41,243 nucleotides of DNA from contig JAUMXM010000015.1 in NCBI GenBank assembly GCA_030529085.1, positions 1 through 41,243 on the forward strand. The letters are read 5' to 3'. Both the position numbers and the translations under genes were made by a program. This document shows positions 23,548-31,739 of the stretch, piece after piece; within the stretch, counting starts at the first letter, position 1; each line of letters begins with the position of its first letter. The notes beneath the pieces were generated by a model, which was given only the letters and a program-made list of their open reading frames with translations, was not told where the DNA came from and did no database searches. The DNA comes from Rikenellaceae bacterium. Lineage in GTDB: Bacteria; Bacteroidota; Bacteroidia; Bacteroidales; Rikenellaceae.

Positions 23548-25218
23548 TTAGAACAACTTCTTCTTACCAGCCAGCGTATCGTGGTTGTTCTCCAGGTTGG
23601 TCCAATCTACCTTAACCGTAGGATCGATACCGTTGATGTACTTCTCGATGTTGGTGTAACCATCACCCGAGATATCACCGTTGGCATCCGAGGCATCGTT
23701 GGGGTTCAGACCATACTTCACCTCCCACTTGTCGTGCATACCATCCTTATCCGTATCCACGTAGGGCTTACCCTTGTACTCGGGCAGACCACCCACCTGC
23801 TGCGGGTTGGTGATGATACCCTGCTTGTAGGAATCGGCGGGCAGACGACGCTTCACGTAGAGGGGCTGGTGCTCCTTGGCATCCTTGGCATAGAAGATCT
23901 TGCCGGTCTTCACCTGCTTCATCACACGCTCATCGACAGCGTCGCGCTTCGGGAACGAAGCACCCGACTTGGTCAGCGTGAACTCATAAGCCTCATCGGT
24001 CGGCAGGATCGTCACGGGAGCCATCTCGAAGGGCTTTTCCATGATGATAGCCTTGCGCATCTCGTCGGTCATCGGAGCCGAAGCCTCAACACCCTTCGTG
24101 TTGTCGGCCGTCACCTCATCGTTGGCCCAGGTCTTGTTGCCGCTTACATAAGCACGGCCGAACTTACCACGAGCCTCGGGGCTGCGACCATTCTCCACCT
24201 TGACGATACGCCACGAAACGGGCTTACCCTCGGGGGTGATCGGGCCGGGCTTGTAGTTGTTGTTGATGATGTTCATGAAAGAGGTGTGGTCACCACCATC
24301 TACCGAACGGTTCCACCAGTTGAAGACCGTGTTGTTCACGAAGTTGAAGCTGCCGTTCATACCGATCGAGCAGTTACGAGCCACGTTGCAGGCAAAGACG
24401 TTGCGGGCAAATACCGAGTTGTAGCCACCAATCGTAGCACCGAAAGCGTGGTTGTACATATCGAGGCACTCCGAGAAGATCGAGTTCTGAATCGTGATGT
24501 TAACAGCCGGAAGTTTCTGACCGCGACCATCCTTCTCGCGACCATAAACGTGGCGGTAGATCGACATATTCTCGTCCAGACCCCACGAAGCCGACACGTG
24601 GTCGATCATCACATTACCTACGGCATTGCCACCCAGAGCGTCATCGCGGTAAGCCACATCGGTTGCACCACGACGGAAACGCATGTGACGGATCACTACG
24701 TCGTGCGTATTAATGTGTACCGAAGCACCCGTCACGCAGATACCGTCACCCGGAGCCGTCTGGCCGGCGATGGTGATGTAGGGGGCGTCGATCTCGATGG
24801 GAGCCTTCAGGCGGATCACACCGGCAACGTTGAAGACAACGATACGGGCGCCACCGGCCTCGCAAGCCTCACGCAGCGTACCCTCACCGCGATCCTCCAA
24901 CGAGGTCACGACGAAGACCTTACCACCACGGCCACCCGGGGTGTACATACCACCACCCTCAGCGCCGGGGAATGCGGGAATCTTGGCCTGCGGCAGATCC
25001 TCGGGCTTCGAAGCCCAGGGGCGATAGACGCGACCAAACTCCTTCTCCTCCTGCTGTACGATCTTGTAAGCATCGGCCCACGCCTGCTGATGAAGCGCAT
25101 TCCATGCAGCCTGCTCGCGAGCCGAGCGGCGTACAACCGAATCGGGCACATCGGGATACTGTGCCATAACGGGAAGCGCGAAGAGCGCAACCAACATCGA
25201 AATCAGAATTTTTTTCAT
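23548..25218 (-). CDS. Secreted pectate lyase-like protein (PL1 superfamily) with C-terminal calcium-binding repeats
   Basis: The protein has 556 residues, with a signal peptide of 1-19 ending PVMAQ. Residues about 78-340 form a pectate-lyase beta helix: IPAFPGAEGGGMYTPGGRGG start motif, TLREACEAGGARIVVFNVAGVI, and the DDALGG/DHVSASWGLDENMS region (192-218) where calcium and substrate residues lie in PL1. Residues about 488-535 are an EF-hand/thrombospondin-3-like segment (DTDKDGMHDKWEV and DANGDISGDGYTN). The enzyme would cleave homogalacturonan or the backbone of pectin by beta-elimination in the periplasm or at the surface. It is the first gene of the unit containing the DUF6298-like gene, with a promoter at 25264-25271. 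Confidence 0.9.
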   Translation of the reverse strand: MKKILISMLVALFALPVMAQYPDVPDSVVRRSAREQAAWNALHQQAWADAYKIVQQEEKEFGRVYRPWASKPEDLPQAKIPAFPGAEGGGMYTPGGRGGKVFVVTSLEDRGEGTLREACEAGGARIVVFNVAGVIRLKAPIEIDAPYITIAGQTAPGDGICVTGASVHINTHDVVIRHMRFRRGATDVAYRDDALGGNAVGNVMIDHVSASWGLDENMSIYRHVYGREKDGRGQKLPAVNITIQNSIFSECLDMYNHAFGATIGGYNSVFARNVFACNVARNCSIGMNGSFNFVNNTVFNWWNRSVDGGDHTSFMNIINNNYKPGPITPEGKPVSWRIVKVENGRSPEARGKFGRAYVSGNKTWANDEVTADNTKGVEASAPMTDEMRKAIIMEKPFEMAPVTILPTDEAYEFTLTKSGASFPKRDAVDERVMKQVKTGKIFYAKDAKEHQPLYVKRRLPADSYKQGIITNPQQVGGLPEYKGKPYVDTDKDGMHDKWEVKYGLNPNDASDANGDISGDGYTNIEKYINGIDPTVKVDWTNLENNHDTLAGKKKLF

Positions 25219-25263
25219 AGTTATGTAGTTTTAGTTAAATATTTTTCGCTCAAAAAAGCGCCG

Positions 25264-25271
25264 CAAAAGTA
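25264..25271 (-). promoter_or_regulatory. -7 element for the PL1-DUF6298 unit
   Basis: TACTTTTG on the minus strand lies 45 nt before ATG 25218, in the 118-bp gap after the GH2 gene. Two TTG triplets upstream (25291-25286) are possible -33 parts with a short spacing. No terminator is visible between the GH2 stop and this promoter, so read-through is also possible. Confidence 0.5.
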
Positions 25272-25336
25272 CTAATTTTATCGCCCAACAATTCGCTTTG
25301 TTCGGTCAAACGGCCAAATCGCAGGGCGAAGCGACT

Positions 25337-27946
25337 TTATTGGATGCCGAACTCCTGCTGCTGACGGTCAACCTCCTCCAACAGACGGCGTTTCTCCTCC
25401 TCCGAGAGCTGGTTGCGGGCACCCCCCTCATCGGCGCGCTGCACACGGTCGGCACCGCGCTCATCGCGGTAGCAGAAGGGAAGTGCGGCGGGCACCGACT
25501 CAAACTCGATCTCGGCAGGAGTCGGGGCGTGCGTTCCGGGGAACTCCACCTCGGCCTTGATGCGAATCTTGCCGGCCTTGCGGGTCGAACGCACCAGAAT
25601 CGGCGCCGAGCCAAACTCAACGGGGCGCGGATTGGCGTAGATCGTCTCATCGCCGATAATCTCGCCCTCACCCTCGATCGTGAAGCGGATATTCTCCTTG
25701 GCCAGGCGGCGCACATTGCCGCTGTCGTCGGTCACCTCGGCCACCACGACCACGAAGTCCGAGCCATCGGCCACCAGGGGTTTGTTCTCCCAATCGACAT
25801 AGAGGCGCAGCTTGGTCGAGCGGCGCGAAGGCATGCGCTTCATCGTGCAGACCACCTTCCCGTCGACGATACCCTCGGCCACCATATTCACGGCCTGCCA
25901 ATTCTTGTTCGTATAGCTGTAGGAGCGAGCCTCCCAGAAATCCCACACATCCTCGAAAACGACCGGCGGCGAGGGCATCGTGCGGTCGCCGCGCTCGACA
26001 GCCTTCGTCCACGACTTGGCACCGTTGTAGATCGAAAGGCGCACCGAGTCGCAATTCGAGAAGACGAGCACGTCATCCTCCGACCACTGGGACATCTCGT
26101 GGGCGATGTAGACCATCGGGCCGCTCTCGGCCGTCGGGTGATTCAAATCGGCAGCCGTCTGCGAGCGGAACATCCAGTAGGCATACTTCGGCTGGCGGAA
26201 GGCATCGTAGATACCGCCCCAATAGGGGTCGGGGTGGTAACCACGTTGGTGGTCGAAGGGGTGCCACTGTGCACCACCGATAAACTGCGCCTCGGTATCG
26301 TAGAGGCCGTTGTAGGTCGCAGCCAACGAGAGGGCCTGCACCGTCTGCGGGCGCTCACCCCAGCTGCGCGAGGTGCGGTTATTGTTGTTGTGGGCATACC
26401 AATCATCGACATTCTCACCCCACTCGCGCGTGAAGATCGTCTGCTCGGGGGCATCCTCCTTCTGCTCGTCTCCGGGCCAGGCGTAGACCACATCGTAGTG
26501 CTCCTTAACACCTGCCGAGTGGACATCGGCAGCCGCTACGGGACGGTAGGGATAGGGGTACTCATCCTTGGTAATCTGCAGCGCCTCCAACGAGAAGTCG
26601 TGCGGATAGCGCGTCTCGTTGAGGATCGGCTCCCACATCAGCACCGAGGGGTGGTTGCGGTCGCGGCGAATAATCTCGCGCGTATTTTGGTGCACACGCT
26701 CGGCAAACAGAGGATCCTTGTTCCAATACTGCCAACCCGGGGTGGCGACAATGACAAACAATCCCAGCTCGTCGCAGGCATCCATAAAGGAGGGATCCTG
26801 CGGATAGTGTGCCACGCGGATGATGCGGCAACCTGCATCGCGCAGGCGCTTTGCATCGCGCCACTGCTGCGAGTTAGGCACAGCGTTGCCCACATAGGCG
26901 AAATCCTGGTGGCGGTTGGCACCGACAAGCTTGCCGAAGGGCTTGCCGTTGAGGATGAAGCCCTGATCCTTCGTAAAGTCGAACGAGCGGATGCCGACAC
27001 GCGTCACACCGCCATCGACACACTCCTTGCCGACCCACACACGCGTCTCCACGCGGTAGAGATAGGGATCGTCGGGCGACCAGAGGCGGGGGCTCTTGAC
27101 CGTGAAGCACTGCTCCGCAGCACCTACGGCCGAGGCCTTGAGCGTGAGTCGCTTCTTGAGCGTGGCAACCACCTCGCCCTGCTGATTCTTGAGCGTAGTC
27201 TCGATCGTAGCCGAGGTCGTCTTGGCCAGCTGGTTCTTCAGCTCGGTTTTGACCCACACCTTGGCAGTCGCCTCCGAGATATCCTCGAAGTGGACAAAGA
27301 TACCGCCTCCGGCTACACGGTTAGCCTCTACGGGATCCGTCAAGCCCACCTTCGAGCGGCCGATGAGCCACACATCGCGGTAGATACCGCCGTGGTAGGC
27401 GAAGTCGAGCGTATATTGGGGCTTGCCCGGAGGATACATCTTGTCGTTCGTGTTGTCGGCCTTGACCGCCACGACACACTCCTCGCCGGCCTCAACACCC
27501 GCCTCCGTGAGCGAAAGCATCACGGGCAGGTAGCCGCCCAGGTGCTCCTCGACGAGCTTGCCGTTGATGTAGAAGGCCTGCTTACCCATCACCGCCTCAA
27601 AGTGGAGCAGCACCTCCTTACCCGCGCAATCCTCGGGCACGGTGAAGTGCTTGCGATACCAGACAATGCCCTGGTAGTTGCGGCAACCGCTCGCCTCGGC
27701 AGGGGTCAGCTCCACGCTGTGGGGTGTCGATACCACCTCCCACTGCGAGTCGTCGAACGCAACCGCCTCGGCACCGGCCACATCGCCCTTCAGAAAGCGC
27801 CAGCCGGCATTGAAATCATAGACTACGCGGCCGCTGCCCTTGAGCGGAATCAGACCCGCCACCGAGGTCTCGGCCGGGGTGTACTGCTCGGCCAAAGCCG
27901 TCGCGGGCAAGAGCCACAGCGCAAAAAGCAAGAATAAGTTTCTCAT
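25337..27946 (-). CDS. Glycoside hydrolase family 2 enzyme, beta-galactosidase-like
   Basis: The protein has 869 residues, with a signal peptide of 1-19 (FALWLLPATALA). It shows the usual GH2 order. A sugar-binding beta domain (about 30-205) contains YQGIVWYRKHF and GGIYRDVWLIG. An immunoglobulin-like domain spans about 207-320. The TIM barrel (about 325-600) carries the acid/base motif ILNETRYP (Asn443-Glu444) and nucleophile Glu508 in TREWGE. C-terminal beta domains include PPVVFEDVWDFWEARSY. It removes a beta-linked galactose or related sugar, or uronate, from a side chain; the exact sugar cannot be read from the sequence. It is the last gene of the GH106 operon, 12 bp after the DUF5703 gene. 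Confidence 0.9.
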   Translation of the reverse strand: MRNLFLLFALWLLPATALAEQYTPAETSVAGLIPLKGSGRVVYDFNAGWRFLKGDVAGAEAVAFDDSQWEVVSTPHSVELTPAEASGCRNYQGIVWYRKHFTVPEDCAGKEVLLHFEAVMGKQAFYINGKLVEEHLGGYLPVMLSLTEAGVEAGEECVVAVKADNTNDKMYPPGKPQYTLDFAYHGGIYRDVWLIGRSKVGLTDPVEANRVAGGGIFVHFEDISEATAKVWVKTELKNQLAKTTSATIETTLKNQQGEVVATLKKRLTLKASAVGAAEQCFTVKSPRLWSPDDPYLYRVETRVWVGKECVDGGVTRVGIRSFDFTKDQGFILNGKPFGKLVGANRHQDFAYVGNAVPNSQQWRDAKRLRDAGCRIIRVAHYPQDPSFMDACDELGLFVIVATPGWQYWNKDPLFAERVHQNTREIIRRDRNHPSVLMWEPILNETRYPHDFSLEALQITKDEYPYPYRPVAAADVHSAGVKEHYDVVYAWPGDEQKEDAPEQTIFTREWGENVDDWYAHNNNNRTSRSWGERPQTVQALSLAATYNGLYDTEAQFIGGAQWHPFDHQRGYHPDPYWGGIYDAFRQPKYAYWMFRSQTAADLNHPTAESGPMVYIAHEMSQWSEDDVLVFSNCDSVRLSIYNGAKSWTKAVERGDRTMPSPPVVFEDVWDFWEARSYSYTNKNWQAVNMVAEGIVDGKVVCTMKRMPSRRSTKLRLYVDWENKPLVADGSDFVVVVAEVTDDSGNVRRLAKENIRFTIEGEGEIIGDETIYANPRPVEFGSAPILVRSTRKAGKIRIKAEVEFPGTHAPTPAEIEFESVPAALPFCYRDERGADRVQRADEGGARNQLSEEEKRRLLEEVDRQQQEFGIQ

Positions 27947-27958
27947 CGAAAAAGTAGA

Positions 27959-30229
27959 TTATTCGGTTGGTAATAAAATTTTCACATCCTTGGCACGCGA
28001 GGCGGGCAACACCTCGAGTCGAACCACCTTGCCCCCCTTCAACTCGCACTCGACGGTCGTTTGGTGGGGTGCGTGGAGCTTGAACTTCACATCCCACGTC
28101 TTGGGCCAGGCGGGGAAGAGCACGATGCGCTCATCATCGGTCTGCATCAACATCTCCTGCAGGCCGATCGAGCCGCTGCCGCCCCAATTGTGGTCGGGGG
28201 TCCAATCGAAGCCCGGGCCCCAGAAGGCGGGGAAGCGGTGGGGACCATTGCCCAGCTTCTCCTGCGCCAGGCGTACGGCATCGGCCGTCTGACCCAGCTC
28301 GGCAGCCCAAATATTATCCTGCTTCCATCCCTTCGAGTCGCGCATCGCCACGGCGTGGTCGTCGTAGAGGTAGGTGTTGAGCGCCACATCGATCGGCTTG
28401 TCGGAGGCCATCGAGTAGATGCGCCACGGGAAGACGGGATAGAGCTGCGGGGTCTCGCTGTTGTTGATGCGCTCCCACACCACAGCCGGGGCAATCATCT
28501 CGCGCCCATCGACCGTGCGGTGCGGAATCTCGGGGATGCGCTCCAGCATCGCACGCCAGGGGCTCACCGCCGTATCGCCCTGCATCTGCTTCACCTCGAG
28601 GTAACTCTCCAAAACGGTTCGTAGACCCGCCACCGTCGAGGAGGCGTTGTAGGTCATCTTGTAGGTCTCGCAACCCGAGCCGGGGAAGATCACCAGCTTC
28701 TTGTTGCCATCCAGGGCGTTGCGGCCGCGCTGCTTGGCGCGGTACTGGTAGTGCTCGTCGAAGAAGCGGAGCGAGCTCTCGATCAGGGGCTTGTAGCGCT
28801 CGATGTCGGCGCGGTCGTAGCGGTAGGTCTCGAGAATCATCTGACAGAACTCGAGCACCGTATCCCAGCAGTGCTCCAGCCAGGCGTTGTACTCGACACC
28901 CTTATCGAACCACTCGGGACGCTTCGTGCCATACTCCATGTAGTTCGGCAGGCCGAAGAGCTCGATCTGCTCCGAGAAGGAGGCTCCCTCGTGGCCCCAA
29001 TAGAAGCGCGAGCGCAGCTCGGCGTTGGAGCGCATACGCTCGTAGAAGTCGAACTCGACGGGCATCAAGTCGAAGTCACCCGCGCGCAACATCGGCCAAT
29101 AGACCAGACGCTGATTCTGCGCCGTCATCGTACCACCGCCCCAATTACGGAAGTCGGGGGTGAAGAAGTGATCCTCCTTGACAAATTCGGGATCGAAGGT
29201 AAACAGACCGCCGTTGAACTTCGTGGGGTCGCTACCCGTGCGGTTGCAGCCCAACATATAGCGGAAGAGGGTGTAGTTGCGGGTTACCTCCTCGGCGTCG
29301 CCCGTACCCTCGATCCAGCTGCGCTGCCAAAAGTCGCTCCACCACTTTTCGCTCTTCGCGCGAGCCGTTTTGTCGGCTTCGGCCTCGGCGATGGTCGTTG
29401 CGAGCAGCTCCTGCCAGGGGGCTACTGCCTCGCTCTGGAGCGTAGCCAGGGCGATCGTGAAGTGCTGGCGGCGCATCGGCTTGCGCGAGCGGAAGAGCCA
29501 GGCGCGGTAGTCGGTCGAGAGGTAAACGCCATCCTCCGTACCCACATACTGCATATCCTCGCTCCACAGGCGACCACCCGAGATGCGCCACGCCAAGGGA
29601 TTCCACAGCTCGCCCTTCACGGCGGCCATACCCTCGACCTCGACCGTGCGATCGAAGACCGTCTCGGCGGGGTTTTGGTGGTAGAAGGTGACACCCTTCT
29701 CGTCGGGCGTAATGCAATCGGCCGTCGTAAAGATGCCGGCCGGCTTGCGCCACTTGTGCGAGGCCTGGCGACCCTCATTCTTGCGGTAGGGGCGATCCTG
29801 GTAACGCCAACTCTCGTAGCTCACCGTGCAACCTACCGCCTTGGGGCTCACCACCTCGGCGTGAATCACGGGGCGGAAGGCATCGACCCAAAGGGTGATG
29901 GTCGCACCGTGCAGTTTGACCTCCATCGCGCTCTTACCGAGGCGCAGGGTCTGGCTGAAGGGGGCCGTTGTGTCGCCATCCTCGATTTCGAGGCGCACAC
30001 GACCCGATTTGAGGAGCGTATTGTGCTCGTCGTAGGAGCCGCTGCGGCAGATGTAGAAGAGCAGGTCATCCCCCTCGACCCAGACATTGAGTCCCACATC
30101 GCAGCCGCCTAACGGCATCGACTCCGAGGAGTTTTGGCTCTGCGTCGTCCAGCTGTAGTCGGTCGGCTGCGCTACCGCCACCGCCGACCCCACAAGGGCT
30201 ACAAGCGCAAATATCGTTCGTAAAAACAT
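27959..30229 (-). CDS. Putative (alpha/alpha)6 glycosidase, DUF5703-type
   Basis: The protein has 756 residues, with a signal peptide of 1-20 (ALVALVGSAVAVAQ). The N-terminal beta domain (about 22-260) starts DYSWTTQSQNSSESMPLGGCDVGLNVWVEGDDLLFYICRSG, which I associate with DUF5703_N. Residues about 300-690 look like an alpha-toroid related to GH95/GH65-type enzymes (GGLFTFDP, NWGGGTMTAQNQRLVYWPML, NHNWGGSGSIGLQEMLMQ-like ending). A beta-sandwich tail follows. In GH95-type enzymes the core GGxxxx-Asn-Trp-Gly region forms the active site. The substrate is unknown; context suggests an alpha-linked side-chain sugar of pectin. It lies 38 bp after the esterase gene and 12 bp before GH2. Confidence 0.78.
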   Translation of the reverse strand: MFLRTIFALVALVGSAVAVAQPTDYSWTTQSQNSSESMPLGGCDVGLNVWVEGDDLLFYICRSGSYDEHNTLLKSGRVRLEIEDGDTTAPFSQTLRLGKSAMEVKLHGATITLWVDAFRPVIHAEVVSPKAVGCTVSYESWRYQDRPYRKNEGRQASHKWRKPAGIFTTADCITPDEKGVTFYHQNPAETVFDRTVEVEGMAAVKGELWNPLAWRISGGRLWSEDMQYVGTEDGVYLSTDYRAWLFRSRKPMRRQHFTIALATLQSEAVAPWQELLATTIAEAEADKTARAKSEKWWSDFWQRSWIEGTGDAEEVTRNYTLFRYMLGCNRTGSDPTKFNGGLFTFDPEFVKEDHFFTPDFRNWGGGTMTAQNQRLVYWPMLRAGDFDLMPVEFDFYERMRSNAELRSRFYWGHEGASFSEQIELFGLPNYMEYGTKRPEWFDKGVEYNAWLEHCWDTVLEFCQMILETYRYDRADIERYKPLIESSLRFFDEHYQYRAKQRGRNALDGNKKLVIFPGSGCETYKMTYNASSTVAGLRTVLESYLEVKQMQGDTAVSPWRAMLERIPEIPHRTVDGREMIAPAVVWERINNSETPQLYPVFPWRIYSMASDKPIDVALNTYLYDDHAVAMRDSKGWKQDNIWAAELGQTADAVRLAQEKLGNGPHRFPAFWGPGFDWTPDHNWGGSGSIGLQEMLMQTDDERIVLFPAWPKTWDVKFKLHAPHQTTVECELKGGKVVRLEVLPASRAKDVKILLPTE

Positions 30230-30267
30230 GCCTAAATTTTGCTTTACAGGGTTAAAAGCCTATCACA

Positions 30268-31722
30268 CTACTCAGTCTTGATCGTCTGCGGATCGGGCCA
30301 ATTGTCCGAGCGGAACGACGAGATGGGCAGACCATCCGAGCCGAAGAGGTCGCCTACAACCCAATCCTTGAAGGCGTAGCGCACCGCCACGGGCTTCTCG
30401 ACCTGGTCGCTCCAGACAATCATCTTCGAACGGTAGAGCTTCGTCTTGGCGGGATAGAAGACCTGATCCTCGCCGGCCACCTCGAAGTACTCCGACTCGA
30501 AGCCGTGCTTGCAGCTGATCCACATCGGAGCGCGCTCGAAGAGCACCTCGATCGTGTTGCCCTTGATCTCGATACCCTTGTAGGTGGGGCTATCGCAGTA
30601 GATACCCTCGATGCCGTAGGTCTTGGCCAGGGCGTGGAGCGCGAGACGCTCGCCGGCAGCCTGCTTGTTGTAGGGGTGGATGCCATCCTTCATACCCGTA
30701 TCGAGCAGCACGGCCATACCCGAGTTGGGCACCATATGCTCCACCTTGGCCTGCTGCTCACGCAGGTAGGCCGAGTTGTAGAGGGGTTGTCCCACAGCCG
30801 TGATGTTGGGATAGTTGTAGGGGGCAATCTGGCAGTAGAAGAAGGGGAAGTCACCAATACCCCACTGCTCGCGCCAACCCTTGATCATCGTGGCGTGGAG
30901 GTCGGCATAGTAGTAGGCGCGGTTCCAGTTGTCGCAACCCTGATACCAGATCACACCGCGCATCGGAAGACCCACAAGGGGCTTGAGCATACCGTTCCAG
31001 AGGGCCGTCGGGCAGCGCTGCTTGGTCTTATCGACCTCAGCCTGCGTCTTGGGCAGGGTCACCTGCGGGAAGGCCTCCAACATCTCGGGGGTCATCCACG
31101 CCTCGCAGGCCGAGCCACCCCAAGCGACACAAATCAGACCGATGGGGACATCGATCACCTCCTCGACCATGCGACCGAAGTAGTAGGCCGTAGCCGAGAA
31201 GTCGCGGATCGAGAGGGGCGTTGCCTCGGCCCACTTACCCGTCACATCCTCCACCTCCGAGAGTTGCGCGTTGCGCTTGACGGTAAAGAGGCGGATGTTG
31301 GGATTCGTACCGCGTGCGGCATCGATGTTGCCATTCTCGACGGGCTGATTCTTGAAACCCTTCATCGGCATCTCCATATTCGACTGACCCGAGCAGATCC
31401 ACACCTCGCCCAGCATCACATTCTTCAGCGTCAGAGGCTCACCATCCGAGATGGTCACCTCGTAGGGACCGCCCGCCTCGATGGTGGGGAACTCGATCGC
31501 GAACTTACCCTCCTTGTCGGCCTTCGTCGTATAGCTCTCATCGCTCCACGAGAGGGTCACCTTCACCTCCTTCTTGGGGGTGGCCGTGCCCCAAATGCGG
31601 GCCGTGGTCTGCTGCTGCAGCACCATATTGTCCATAAAGAAGGCGGGGAGTTTCACCTCGGCCTCGGCCCTGAAGGCCATCATCGCTGCTACGAGGAGCA
31701 GCATCCAACGATTCAGTTTCAT
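30268..31722 (-). CDS. SASA-type carbohydrate O-acetylesterase
   Basis: The protein has 484 residues, with a signal peptide of about 1-21. A beta domain (23-100; LPAFFMDNMVLQQ is a hallmark start of sialate O-acetylesterase-like proteins) precedes an SGNH-type esterase domain with GQSNME (nucleophile Ser114) and the late catalytic pair Asp346/His349 in DGIHPYNK. The block corresponding to WYQGESN reads WYQGCDN (259-265), a departure at two positions. Related enzymes are annotated as sialate 9-O-acetylesterases, but many act on acetylated plant polysaccharides. Here, between GH106 and a DUF5703 gene, deacetylation of pectin oligosaccharides is the more likely role. It lies 17 bp after GH106. 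Confidence 0.88.
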   Translation of the reverse strand: MKLNRWMLLLVAAMMAFRAEAEVKLPAFFMDNMVLQQQTTARIWGTATPKKEVKVTLSWSDESYTTKADKEGKFAIEFPTIEAGGPYEVTISDGEPLTLKNVMLGEVWICSGQSNMEMPMKGFKNQPVENGNIDAARGTNPNIRLFTVKRNAQLSEVEDVTGKWAEATPLSIRDFSATAYYFGRMVEEVIDVPIGLICVAWGGSACEAWMTPEMLEAFPQVTLPKTQAEVDKTKQRCPTALWNGMLKPLVGLPMRGVIWYQGCDNWNRAYYYADLHATMIKGWREQWGIGDFPFFYCQIAPYNYPNITAVGQPLYNSAYLREQQAKVEHMVPNSGMAVLLDTGMKDGIHPYNKQAAGERLALHALAKTYGIEGIYCDSPTYKGIEIKGNTIEVLFERAPMWISCKHGFESEYFEVAGEDQVFYPAKTKLYRSKMIVWSDQVEKPVAVRYAFKDWVVGDLFGSDGLPISSFRSDNWPDPQTIKTE

Positions 31723-31739
31723 AGGTTATCTGTTTTTTA

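Noticed and set aside
25298..27937. 879-codon plus-strand frame opposite the GH2 gene
   Set aside because: Antisense shadow. The GH2 catalytic motifs are on the minus strand, and this frame has no signal, motif or promoter.
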